64,000 nt of DNA from Phytophthora hibernalis (taxonomy: Eukaryota > Oomycota > Peronosporomycetes > Peronosporales > Peronosporaceae). Below the pieces are notes generated by a model that was not told the DNA's origin, searched no databases, and saw only the letters and a list, made by a program, of their open reading frames with translations. A program made the translations under genes and the position numbers. The DNA is taken from positions 1,955,485 through 2,019,484 of the forward strand of contig JAAKBF010000007.1 in the NCBI GenBank assembly GCA_012656075.1, in the 5' to 3' direction. Positions 1 to 11,138 of the stretch are shown here, one piece after another (position 1 is the stretch's first letter; each line of letters opens with the position of its first letter).

Positions 1-2900
1 CTCATGTCTGTGGAGGCTTCTTGGAGGTGTGCGCGACGCCCGGGAAATTGCGAAATGCCTAGAGTCTGTGGCTGCGCGACCATTTGGCGAGGCCCCGGCT
101 CGTGCGTGGCAGTTCGATGGTTCAACCAGGCCGGTATTCACGGGGAAATACAGTATTGCGGGGTGTATAATCAAATATTCTATACAAGCAGAGTGTGTGT
201 CTCGATCGACTATGAAAGGGAATCCGAGATATAAAGGCTCTAATTCCGCCCGCGATCTCTGATTGGATGCGGACGTACGTGGCCGGTCCAATGCCTTGCA
301 GTCGTGAATTTCACGGCGTGAAGGAAGGTGATGGGTATTGCCTGCAATTTGGTCGGCGGTGACACGCAAGTCCGGGCCTTGATCATGCAATGCATGATGC
401 ATTGCATTCCGTGCGAAGCTGCGTTTAACGCGAGGTCTGCCTGCACAAGAGGTCCCGCGCTGCGTTTTCGCAGATGACCGCCAACGTCGCCGGAAGCGCA
501 ACGCCGCCGTACGACAGTCGCGCTCGGACTCCACGCGTCGAGACGGCGGAGCTGAAGCTGACGAGTCAAACATTGTCGAGAACACCAACCCCCAACTCTC
601 CACGAATTTGACGTCCGAAGCACCGGATTTGCTTCAGAGGCTGCTTGGCGTTGATGGCGCCGCCGGCTGAGCTTGAAGCTCAGCTCAGCTCCGCTCCGAA
701 TGTCGCGCACCGCTCGTTTGCAGGTCTTGCGCACCAAGCAGCGTTGACGGAGCAGTGCCCCTGCTCGTGTGTACTTTGAAGTTGTTTAACGAGTACAGTC
801 CCTTTACAAAATGATCCTGTACATAAGATAACCTGTATCATTTGATTCGTGTTTACACGGAGCTCTACTTTACAACTGTTAAAGGACCCGTATTATCCGA
901 TACTCTGTATGTTAGTCTATTTACAAGGTCTCCGCAGCTGAAGACGAGTACTATATGGCGCTCAGTCAAGTTTTCAGGTGCAAACTTCGAGTCTAGAAAA
1001 GGGGGACTAGGGGGATGAGCTCGCCACCCCGGCTATGAGCGCTTCAGACTTTACAGCCTGCACGTTGTTGCTTGGGCTCCACTGGAGCATACATGTACCG
1101 TACACTCGACGATATTCGCGTTGAACATGCGCTGCTGATCCTGCAACTGGCTCGAGGGCAGTGGCCAAATCGCCGTCATTTAAATCCATGGCGCGGCTCA
1201 TGCAAGACCTGACCAAGGCTGCGGCGGTGGCCACTTCCAGATCGGCCTTCCAGCGGAACTTCCAGGCGGCAACCCCGTGCCATATGCCGACACTGGAGAC
1301 TGTGAGCGCGCTGCAGTTCTGTTTGTAAGCTGCTCGAGCTGCTGACGATGAAGGTGTCGTCGTGGGTCGTCCTGTGCTGGTGGTGCAGGCAAATAGCACA
1401 GGGCAATGCGAGCGTGACGAGGGCGTTGCGGCAACAAGTACTGTACAGGCTTTGCCGGTTGCAGAATGCAGAATACAGCAACCTGGCAAGGCTGCAGACA
1501 ACTTGTTGCACCCAGGGCGGACCATTTCCGCGTAACTTGTCTCGCTGCTCACGTATCGTGTAAGCTGATGATCCCAGTGAATTGCAGGAGGCAAGAATTC
1601 ATCGTGGTTTGACATGGAAGTTCGTGAGTGTTCGCCAGCGCTTTGCCTCGATATTTACTGCGCCAGCAACTCGGTTCCGCCTGGGATCATTTGCATTGAC
1701 GTGGAGACCTGTGTTTCCCGTGGGTTCGGTGCTATCGATAGATGATGGCCAGCCTCAAGCGTTGCGTGGCTACTTGGTCGCATGAGGGGCGTGCAGTCCG
1801 CTCGTGTCATGTCGAGAGCAAACGATTTACGTGCTTTGGAGCCGAAGCTTACGAGTCCTACGGACATCAGCGCTACATTGAAGATGTCATGGTATTAATA
1901 ACGCGTTTGCAATGCTGTCGGCGACAGGCGAAATCGTATGACGTCCGCATTTCCTCTGCAAAGTAAAGTAACACGCGCGGGTGCGAACTGCCCGCCCCCA
2001 CCGAACCGCGGCTATTCCTACGTTGGCGCCAGTCTGAACGTGCGCAGCTGATGTCGAGGCGGGGTCAAGTGGTGGCGTGTGGGCAGCTTCACTGATGCAC
2101 CTCTGAACCTTCAAATAAGCAGACGCGAGAACGTTTCAACTTGAAATTCAAGCAAAGGTCAAACTGCGCTCGTTGGCGAGCTGTCGCGCATTGGAAGCGA
2201 ACGTCGTGCGCTGCAATTCTTGAGAGAAGATACTTTCCAGGCCCGGAATTGCTGCTCGGCGCTTGCATTTTTGCGCCACCGGAGCCATCTGGCAGAGGCG
2301 ATTGGATGATCCTCTCCTCCGCGCTCGATTGGATGTGGCGGCCATCATCCCCAGCGAGTTTTGTATCCATACCTTGATTCGCACAACTATTAATACGCGT
2401 CGAGCGAAGTGGTTCATGCAACCAAAGTAGAGGGTCTGTGGTTTAAAGATCCGTGTGCGCAGCACGCAGGGTTTAAGTTAAACCCAGGGCCAAACGATGC
2501 TCCTCGAGATCAGAACGTTACCGAGTCAAGCGTACCCATTCAAGTCCGTGTCGCACCGCAACGTCCGACTAGGTCTGTTGACGAACGCCGCGCTTCAAGT
2601 CGAGTCTCTGCCAGGAGTCATTTTGAATTCGCGCAATGGAATTTTGCATCGGCAGCTCGGCTTTGGCGGTGGAGGAGGCGAAGGCCATTTTGGGGTGTCC
2701 GTAGAAATTTGATGTGGGAAATTTGCGCCTGGCTTGCAAGTCCAGCGGCAACTTCAGCCTCTGTTATGGGGACCCGCTCTATGCCGTAACCAACGTTTAC
2801 CGGAAACCTTTCCTTTCACTCAAGGCAACCTTTCCTTTCAGTTCGATTGCCTTGAGCCAGGAGATGAACCAGATGTCGCTTGCCGGAAACCGTAGTCTAT
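1..2900. other. No recognisable gene; upstream of chitin synthase
   Basis: I find no protein family in this 2.9 kb on either strand. The longest open frame is 202 codons on the minus strand (1007-1615). It is low-complexity, matches nothing I know and is probably chance in GC-rich DNA. A short direct repeat (AACCTTTCCTTTCA, twice) lies at about 2800-2840. The last few hundred bases presumably contain the chitin synthase promoter. Confidence 0.5.
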
Positions 2901-2934
2901 GCCGCTGAGGAAACACCCGCCAGAAGCAACTAAG

Positions 2935-2985
2935 AGCGCACCTCATTTCGAGGCAGCACAGTTCATCTCGCGATTTCGCCCCGAC
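2935..2985 (+). promoter_or_regulatory. Possible oomycete Inr/FPR core promoter
   Basis: CCTCATTTC at 2941-2949 resembles the oomycete initiator core (YCATTYY). CGCGATTTCGCCCC about 25 bases further on loosely resembles the flanking promoter region. It lies 75-85 bases before the ATG at 3025. This is why I prefer that ATG to the in-frame one at 2899. The match is by eye only. Confidence 0.3.
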
Positions 2986-3024
2986 TTGGCAAGTGCTCAA
3001 GTGCAAATTAGCAACGAAGTTCTG

Positions 3025-5768
3025 ATGAGCGGCGGCCCGCCCCCTTCCTCCGGTTTCGCGCGGCTCCCGCCCATTTCGCAGGCGCCGCGCTCGTCCATGA
3101 TGTCGGTCGAGTACGACGGCATCCCGCTGCCCCCGCCCAGCATCCGCTCGTGCGGCTCGCAGCAGTACGTGACGAGCTACATCCCCACGGGCGCCGCCTT
3201 CCCGTCGGGCAGCGTGCAGGACATGTTCTCGAGCATGAAGTCGTACGCGAGCGCAACAGACCTCGTGCGAACGTACAGCGAAATCCCGTCCGTGGAGGAG
3301 GCGCTCGTGACGCTCGACCGCGCCGCAGTTGCGCTAAATGCGCGACGGTATCGCGACGCCCTGAAACTTTACCTCGAAGGCGGCTACGCCATGGCGAACG
3401 TGGCTGAGAGACAGGCGAACCCGAAAATCTGCAACTTGCTCACGAGCAAAGGCTTCGAGACGCTCAACTGGTGCGCGAAACTTTGCGATTGGATTGAGGG
3501 CGGGTTAAGGAGAAGCACCCGCGCCCCGGAGTGCATAAAGTCGGTATCCCCGTGTCCAACTGGGACGAGGACTGGGTCGGACCCTATCTGGACGAAGAAG
3601 AGGCGCGCCGGATGTGGTACACACCAGTTTACTGTCCGCACCCGATCGACTTTTCCAACATGGGGTACCGGTTACGCTGCGTAGAGACGGGCCGACGTCC
3701 GCGACTGATGATATGCATCACCATGTACAACGAAGGCCCGCAGCAGCTCAAGGCGACGCTCAAGAAGCTGGCCAACAACTTGGCGTACCTCAAGGAGCAG
3801 GACGCGGGTCATGATAAGGCGCTGTCTGAGACATTCAAGGGCGACGACGTGTGGCAGAACGTACTGCTTTGTATCGTGGCGGACGGCCGCGAACAGGTGA
3901 ACGACAAGATGCTGGACTACCTGGAAGCTGTCGGACTGTACGACGAAGACCTGCTGACCATCAACAGCGCCGGTATTGGCGCGCAATGCCATCTGTTCGA
4001 GCACACGCTGCAGCTGTCGGTGAACGGCAAGTGTCTGCTGCCTATTCAGACGGTGTTCGCACTGAAGGAGACCAAGTCCAGCAAACTGGACTCGCACCAC
4101 TGGTACTTTAACGCCTTCGCAGAGCAGATCCAGCCAGAGTTCACGGCTGTGATGGACGTGGGCACGATGCTCACCAAGTCGGCTTTGTACCATTTGCTAT
4201 TTGCTTTTGAACGTAACCACCAGATTGGAGGAGCCTGCGGACAATTGACGGTTGAGAAACCGTTCGAGAATTTGAGCAACTGGGTCATCTCGGCGCAGCA
4301 CTTCGAGTATAAGATCTCGAACATCCTCGACAAGTCCTTGGAGAGCTGCTTCGGCTTTATCAGTGTCCTGCCTGGAGCGTTTTCAGCTTACCGGTATGAG
4401 GCGATTCGAGGAGCCCCGCTTGACGCGTACTTCCAGACACTCAATGTTGATCTGGACGTGCTCGGACCGTTCATTGGCAACATGTACCTGGCAGAAGACA
4501 GGATCTTGTCGTTTGAAGTGGTGGCACGAAAGAACTGCAACTGGACGATGCACTACGTGAAGGACGCGGTTGCTCGCACGGATGTCCCGCACGACCTCAT
4601 TGGGCTGATTTCGCAGCGCAAACGCTGGTTGAACGGCGCGTTCTTCGCGACACTGTTCAGCATTTGGAATTGGGGACGAATCTACTCCGAGAGCTCGCAC
4701 ACTTTCATGCGTAAGGTGGCATTCTTGTTTTTCTACGGCTATCACCTGTTGTACACGGCGTTCGGCTACTTCCTGCCGGCAAACCTGTACCTCGCGCTGT
4801 TTTTCATCGTGTTCCAGGGTTTTCAACAGAACCGCCTCGAGTTTGTTGACACGTCGGACTACTCGCAAACCGTGTTGGACTGCGCTGTGTACATTTACAA
4901 CTTCGCGTACCTGTTCGGACTCCTCATGCTGATTATCATTGGTTTGGGTAACAACCCGAAGCACATGAAGCTCACGTACTACTTTGTTGGCGCCGTGTTT
5001 GGCGTCATGATGATGCTGTCGTCTTTGGTGGGTCTCGGCATCTTCTTCTCGACTCCGGCAACGATTAACTCCATCGTGGTTTCAATTCTCACCGTTGGCG
5101 TGTATTTCATCGGTTCGGCACTGCACGGTGAGGTGCACCACATCTTCATGACGTTCACGCACTACACGGCGTTGATTCCGAGTTTCGTGAACATCTTCAC
5201 AATCTACTCGTTCTGCAACCTTCAGGATTTGTCGTGGGGTACCAAGGGTCTGCACGATGATCCGTTGCTGGCTGCCTCTCTGGATGAGACCGAGAAGGGC
5301 GATTTCAAGGATGTAATTGCCAAGCGCCGTGCGATGGAGGAGCGCCGCCGCGAAGAGAAGGAGCGAGCGGACAACAGGAAGAAAAACTTCGAGGCCTTCC
5401 GTACCAACGTGCTGCTCACGTGGGCGTTCTCGAACCTTATTTTGGCGCTCTTTGTCGTGTACTTTACCGACTCGTCGACGTACATGCCTGTGCTGTACTA
5501 CTTCGTGGCCAGCATCAACTCGTGCCGCCTGCTGGGCTGCATTGGCCACTGGATCTACATTCACACGGCTGGACTGCGCGGTCGTGTTCTCGACAAGTCT
5601 GAGTGCGGCAATGGCACGGGCCGCTACCCGCAGAACTCGTACATTCAGCTGGACGAACACTACGCTGCTTTAGCAGAGGATCAGCGCACGTATGCCTCCG
5701 GACGTACCAATGCGTCACTGGGTTCCAGCCACTCAGTGCGTATCAACGACATTTCCTCGGCCGCGTAA
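3025..5768 (+). CDS. CHS: Chitin synthase with N-terminal MIT-like domain
   Basis: Family 2 glycosyltransferase of the plasma membrane that polymerises UDP-GlcNAc into chitin; about 914 residues. A proline-rich N-terminus is followed by a helical segment (residues about 88-158, starting SVEEALVTLDRAAVALNARR) that resembles the MIT (microtubule interacting and trafficking) domain known in oomycete chitin synthases. The catalytic core carries TMYNEGP, AVMDVGTM, AEDRIL and SQRKRWLNG at 4609-4635, a QRKRW form of the QRRRW signature. Several membrane segments follow from about 4700. The frame shifts by one base at the GGG run 3502-3504. A fourth G would join the N-terminal frame to the catalytic frame without loss. 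The start at 3025 is chosen over 2899 because of a possible initiator at 2941. The enzyme identity is certain; whether the break is biological is not. Confidence 0.93.
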
Positions 5769-6041
5769 GCTGACGCCAACCGAGAGAAACATGCCCACCT
5801 CAAGTGCTCTGCTGCGATCGAATGCAGTTACCACGCAAAGAGGTCCCAGCAACAAGCTGCAACAACCAAACCACATTAGCACAAGCGAACAAGTCGAACA
5901 GTTGTGAGTCAAGTCTAGTCCAAGATGCATTGCACGTTTATAAATCGCCGACATTGCCATACAATTTCCAATTTGCACTCCATTGATCTTCGGTCTCCCT
6001 TCCTTGTCATCAGGGGTCGCGTATCTTTTTTGATTAGCAAA

Positions 6042-6413
6042 ATGGCGCTGAGAGGTGAAGATGCTGCGACTTCGCTGCTCGGGACTTGGGAAAGCAATGA
6101 GGCTTTCGGTAATACAGCACTGGACTGGTCGCAAGCTGTCAAGGACAAACGTGTGCAGTTGCAACTCACGTTCGAGTCCGGCGACAAGTACAAGTTCCAC
6201 TTGGTTTCGAAAGAAGGCGAGGCGGACGTGACGTCCGACTTCCACCACGTTGTCGCGAGCGAGGGTTCTTACACGCTGCAAGGTGAGAACAGGATCGTCA
6301 TTCATGGAGACACTTCCGGGATCAAGTGGATGTTTTTGTTCGAAGAGGAGGACAGTCTCCGGATCCGGTACGATTCTTTTTTAGGATTGTTGACAAGTGC
6401 TGATGAAGGTTGA
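6042..6413 (+). CDS. Small unknown acidic protein, 123 aa
   Basis: The open frame runs from ATG (MALRGEDAATSLLGTW) to TGA at 6411-6413. It is hydrophilic, with no signal peptide or membrane segment. It has alternating beta-like stretches (VQLQLTFESGDKYKFHL, SYTLQGENRIVIHG, KWMFLFEEEDSLRIRY) that suggest a small beta-barrel or lipocalin-like fold ending in a short acidic tail. I do not recognise the family. The frame is also open 39 codons upstream to 5925, but the 6042 start begins the region with protein-like composition. It lies convergent to the Aven-like gene, whose stop is 139 bases away. Confidence 0.6.
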   Translation: MALRGEDAATSLLGTWESNEAFGNTALDWSQAVKDKRVQLQLTFESGDKYKFHLVSKEGEADVTSDFHHVVASEGSYTLQGENRIVIHGDTSGIKWMFLFEEEDSLRIRYDSFLGLLTSADEG

Positions 6414-6551
6414 TGTAGACTCGAAGGAGCAAAGCGCTGGGGGAGATGCAAGGGTGTGGACGTCATTTACTTCGCCCGAGTGAAGCAAACGCCGTAGTGT
6501 CGGTGCATCGAGGTCTCGGTGAGTTGCAGTTCAGAGCTTTTAATAATGTTG

Positions 6552-7368
6552 CTACATGTCCAGGACGTCGTCCAGCCAGTCTTCCAGTTGTTCCGTTTCA
6601 GCAGGAGTCCTTGTAGGAGCTGGTGTAGCAACAGTTATCGTCTTCACTGCCGATTTGTCACCACTAGAAGTCGACACACTCAGGTTGAGCAAGAAGTCCA
6701 GCTCCTCGTCTCCCTTCGATGAATCTGCCGGTGCTACCATCTTAGCACCAACAGGATCCGCCGCACTCGTTCCTTCATTAACACCCTCTTCATCCTCGCT
6801 ATCATCTTCACTCTGCGGCTCGAATGGCAAGTCCATCTAACCACAACAAGCGTCAGAGATTCACCTATAACTACCGTATTTTTGCACGAACTCACACAAT
6901 ATTTCGGGTCCATCCGGTACCGAACATCGGGCGTCACGAGCTGCAACTGCGACGCGATCCAGTGCAAGTCCTGCAGCGTGCAACACGTGAGAAAAGACTA
7001 TAAAAACGAAGAAATCGACGTACCAGCACTCCAACAGCTCCACTATCCTCTGCAGCCTCGTCCTTCTCCTCCCACTGCTTCATGACGCGGCTCTGGAAGT
7101 GCTCGCCAGGTGTGGCTCCCATCTGCTCCCTGTAGTTGCGCTCCGACGCGAAGAACTGTGTGCGTCCGCCTTCGACTCCGACGTCTGCCACTTGCTCGTC
7201 GTCTGCGGCCTCTCGCTCTTCGAAGCGGAACGCGTTGGAGCCCAAATTTCGCAGGTGGGAAGGCCTTCCTCTTGAGGACCCACTGCCGCGTCCTCCGGTT
7301 GTATCGCCTCTTCCTCGAACGCGGCCACGCCCGTGCGTCGCGCGATATTTGACCTGCGACCGCCCCAT
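6552..7368 (-). CDS. AVEN: Aven-like protein (three exons)
   Basis: Three exons splice cleanly in phase 0: 7368-7024, 6970-6896 and 6836-6552, with GTACGT/CAG and GTGAGT/TAG borders, giving 234 residues. The N-terminus is RGG-rich (RGRVRGRGDTTGGRGSGSSRGR). The middle has NAFRFEEREA and the segment DLHWIASQLQLVTPDVRYRM. The C-terminus ends EQLEDWLDDVLDM, which matches the conserved end of the animal cell-death regulator Aven (LEDWLDSxIS). In animals Aven binds Bcl-xL/Apaf-1, activates ATM and, through its RGG box, binds G-quadruplex mRNAs. Which of these applies in an oomycete is unknown. The family call rests on the RGG N-terminus and the terminal motif. Confidence 0.7.
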
Positions 7369-8205
7369 GATCCAACTCTAGCCTGTTTCGTTTATTAAAA
7401 AATGTTCGAAAGCGGCACATTCACATTGTTTGCTCAAAAATTGTGGTATGTGAGTGAATTCCATAAATATTTGGGAAAGCGTTGGAACACGTATGATTGG
7501 CTGAAATGTAGATTGCCTCCAATTTTTAAATAGTATAATATTTCGCGCCAATTTTAAAAATAGTACAATACGAAAACGAGCAAAACGTACTTTGTTTATT
7601 GACAAATTTAAAAGGTATTTTCACGCGTCGACAAGATCGATATCGCCGTACCAATCTCTTTGCCATTGTTCGCCCTCAGGAAACGCTCGCTGGTTCCCTC
7701 GCCACGCACGAGCGAGCGAGTCGGTAACACTGTTGAAGTCATCGCCGTGGTTTTTGTGAGGTCGGGCGACGAAGCCTCACGCAGTATCCGGATAGGCGAC
7801 CGCGATCGGAGTGAACATGCTGCGGGGTAAGCGCATTGAGGTGGAGCTGCAGGCGAAGAGAAAATAGGGTCTGATCACGAGAAGGAGCTTCCTCTATCGA
7901 TGAGGTTTTGCGAGATTTGCCTAAGCCCCTGGGATAAGGTAACGAACGAATAGACTTTCGCTGTGGTATCATTTGCCAATACTATAGGATTCAACCACAG
8001 TGATATGAATGTTCCGGTAGCGAATTCGAGCGTCTTGTCCTTTTTAAAAACAAACAGCTTTCGTACCGGTAACTAGACTGACAGTGGCAGAGACACTCGA
8101 ATCAATTCAAAAAGCAAAAATAAAAAAAACTACAACACTCGTGATGAAATCAACTCCGTTGTTCATTAGTGGTGGATCGCACCTCCAAAAGGTCTAGGAA
8201 GTAGT
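7369..8205. other. Intergenic, AT-rich in part; nothing recognised
   Basis: Upstream of the Aven-like gene and downstream of RPS8. Bases 7385-7620 are AT-rich for this genome and about 8110-8150 has A-rich stretches. No coding region, repeat or RNA gene is seen. It probably contains the Aven promoter and the RPS8 3' UTR. Confidence 0.5.
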
Positions 8206-9048
8206 TTACTTCTTCGACTTCTTGGTGGCGAGCTTGCGCTGGTAGAACTCCAGCTCCTTGCCTTCCAGCAGATAGCCATCAGCGCGTCCGGACTGGCCGG
8301 GGCGCGACGAGATGACAGCGAGCAGACGGCCAGAAGTGACCTGCTCGTCGATCTTGGGGTCGAGCACGCGCGTGCGCTGACGGGCGGCCAGCTTGCGGAG
8401 CACGTGGTCCGACTTCTTGACCACCTCCTCCTCGGCCTTCTCCGCGTTCTTCTTGACGCCGATCTTGACGCCGTAGTGGGCCTCGTACCACTGACGGAAC
8501 GGGGTGGCGTCGATGAGCACCACGGCGCCCTTCACGAGCGTCTTGGTACGCACAAGCTCATTGTTCGAGGCGTTGTAGACCACGTCAAGGATACGCGTCT
8601 TGCGAGCGCAGACCTCCGTGCCCCACGAGAAGTTGCCCGTCTCCAGGTGCAGAGCGCGGAACTTCAGGTGGCCGCCGCGAACGCGCACCGTGTGCACGCG
8701 CTTGCCGCCGAGCTTCGTGTTGGCCGGCTGGCGACCGAGCTCGAATTTCCTTTTCTTGCGGAACTGTTTGCGCTTGCCACCAGTTTCGCGGCGCTTGTGG
8801 CGCGAATCGCGAGAGATACCTGTAATCATCTGAGACATTAGAAACTGACCATCACTCTGCGAAAATGGACACCATGGGGACGGAGCACGCGGACTCGAAT
8901 GCTGCACGACGAGGAAACAGCAGAGAGTCCGCGCGGGGCGACGTGGGGAGTGCTACAGGGCAGCTCAGACCCGACAGCAGCCGCATGCGCACGTGGTAGC
9001 AGCATCTCCGTCCGCTGAGCTCCTGATTCAAGGCGGAAGCTTACCCAT
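8206..9048 (-). CDS. RPS8: 40S ribosomal protein S8 (eS8)
   Basis: Structural protein of the small ribosomal subunit, about 205 residues. Motifs include [18 protein letters not shown] at the N-terminus, [38 protein letters not shown] and a lysine-rich end (KKSKK). The start codon lies in a separate mini-exon, ATG G at 9048-9045. The intron runs 9044-8820 (GTAAGC...TTACAG), and exon 2 begins at 8819 with the rest of the glycine codon, restoring the family's universal start MGISRD. A longer unspliced reading would start MSQMIT, which no eS8 has. Total coding length is 618 bases. It is divergent from PRIM1 with about 220 bases between start codons, so they probably share a promoter. Confidence 0.96.
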
Positions 9049-9266
9049 GATTCCGACGGAGTAATTTCGGTACTGTGGAGACGGAGAGGCTGGCGGAAGA
9101 CTCGAGCCTTCGCAGCCAGTCAAAACAGTGGTGGGGATAAACCCCGTTGAATCGGATTGGAGTTGGTGTGGTGGACACGATTTTATGGTTGCGGACTTTC
9201 AGCCAATCCACGTGCGTAACCGCTACCCGCCATTTTTGCCGCGCCAATTTGCATCTGGAAGTGACC

Positions 9267-10789
9267 ATGCCGCAAGAGGACTTCTCCGCGGAGCTGCTGC
9301 AGCTTTATTATGGTATGTGAGCGTGTCCAACTTCTTCTATCAGATAGAACACGCTCTTGCGCATCTAATGAGCCCTCATTTGTCTCCAACTACGCTCTCT
9401 AACCTCTGTAATTCCTTGCAGATCGACTCTTCCCGTACCCGCAAATGACCCAATGGCTCAGCTACGACGGCGGTGCGTAATTTACTCTTTGTTATGCAAT
9501 TACAGTGATCTAACTGTGTAGATGTATAGGGGAGGAGTTCTTCTTCCGTCGTGAACTGTCCTACACGCTCGAGAATGACACGTACATCCGATACAAGGCC
9601 TTCCACACTGCCGAGGAGCTCAAGAGCAGCATGAGCAAGACGTTACCCTTCAAAATTGATATCGGAGCGGTGTTCTCCGTGTCACCTGCTGACAAGGGCA
9701 AGGTCAGTGCCGCAGACTTCACTCCCGAGCAGCGCGAGCTCGTGTTTGATATCGATCTTACGGACTACGACGACATTCGCACGTGCTGTGAGGGTGCCGC
9801 CATCTGCAATCGCTGCTGGAAGTTTATGGTCGCGGCGGTCGAAGTGCTCAACGCGGCGCTGCGCGAGGACTTTGGCTTCGAGCACCTGCTCTGGGTGTAC
9901 TCTGGCCGTCGTGGTATCCATTGCTGGGTCGCGGATGAAAATGCTCGCGCGCTGGAGAATGAGGCGCGGTCGGCAGTGGTGGGATACTTGACGCTCGTGG
10001 AAGGCAACGAAAACTCTGCTCGTAAAGTGAAGCTCCGGGAACCGCTGCATCCGTCACTCGAGTGAGTTGTTAGTGTTTCTATGGAGGCTTGGCGGAACCA
10101 TTACTAATATTGTGTGTTGCTGGAATTTTAGTCGTGCTTACCGCCTGCTGGAGCCGATGTTTGAGGGCATGATTCTGTCGGAAGAGGGCCAGGGGATTAT
10201 GTGCGCAGAGAAGCAGTGGGCCAAACTGCTGGCGATGGTACCAGATGAGGACATCCGTGCCAACATGACCCGTCGTTGGGGTGCCACAAACTGCAGCTCT
10301 AGCCCGGGCGAAAAGTGGCGTGAACTCAGAGACGCCGTGGACAAGCAGGTGCTGAAGAATGCCAATGCCATGCGAAGCGGTAGCAGCCTCAAGCGACCGG
10401 CACCTAACGGTGACGCCAACAAGCGCTTCGCCGCGGCTGAGCTGCGCACGTGTCTGCAGGAGATCGTTCTAGCCTACCTGTACCCGCGGTTGGATGCTAA
10501 CGTGTCCAAACAGCGGAATCACTTGCTGAAGAGTCCGTTTGCTGTGCACCCCAAGACAGGCCGCGTGTGCGTGCCGATCGATGTGGCTTCCATGGAGGCC
10601 TTCGATCCTTTCACGGTGCCCACCCTGGGCCAGTTGCACGAGGAACTTGACTCCGACGCACCCGATACCAGCATGAAGGAGTATGTCGACTTCTTCGAGT
10701 CCTCGTTTCTGAAGCCATTGGCCGTGGCCGCCAAGCGGAAAGAGCGCGACGCCCGCGAGAGTGACGCTGCAATGACTGGTGACTGGTAG
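9267..10789 (+). CDS. PRIM1: DNA primase small (catalytic) subunit
   Basis: Catalytic subunit of primase in the DNA polymerase alpha-primase complex; synthesises RNA primers in the nucleus. Four exons (9267-9312, 9422-9472, 9530-10061, 10132-10789) with GT-AG borders give exactly 1287 bases and 428 residues. Motifs: MTQWLSYDGGEEFFFRRELSY near the N-terminus; the metal-binding pair in VFDIDLTDYDDIR; CNRCWKFM; LWVYSGRRGIHCWV; and the C-terminal FEGMILSEEGQG region. The length suits the family (human p49 is 420 residues). The reading frame is uninterrupted. It diverges from RPS8. Confidence 0.96.
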
Positions 10790-11138
10790 AAGAAGCATGT
10801 GAGCGAAATGTAGCGGCGAGTGATAGAATGCACGCAGGCTCAGCTATAGCGGGTAAATATATTGTGTGCCTTTACGGCGTAACTTTCTAGCCCTGCTGTT
10901 ATTGTGCATCTTGTCAACGCTGCTCCGTTGAGACGATACATTGTGCACCGATGTCGTGGATCCAAGTGGAAGTTCATTCGGGCTTAGTTGGATCCTCGGG
11001 TCCCTCTCGCTGCTTTGAAACGGGACACTCGCTTCACAGGTTGCTGTTCAAATAAAATGGATAAGCGTCAGGAACATGACTCGATCTCATGAAAAATAAC
11101 GCGACGCGAACGTACCGCTTCGCCGACCGGTTCTAGGC
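10790..11138. other. Intergenic between convergent genes
   Basis: Contains the 3' ends of PRIM1 (plus) and the URI/TPR gene (minus). No other feature seen. Confidence 0.5.

Noticed and set aside
1007..1615. 202-codon minus frame in the first 3 kb
   Set aside because: No recognisable domain, low-complexity, and two other minus frames overlap it; likely chance.
4383..4964. 193-codon minus frame inside chitin synthase
   Set aside because: Antisense shadow of a gene with clear conserved motifs on the plus strand.
8206..8907. RPS8 start at 8907 or 8837
   Set aside because: Gives a non-family N-terminus; the mini-exon at 9048-9045 restores MGISRD with good splice sites.
10067..10131. In-frame upstream start for the last primase exon at 10067
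   Set aside because: That segment is intron 3 (GTGAGT...TTTTAG); splicing restores the conserved sequence in phase.
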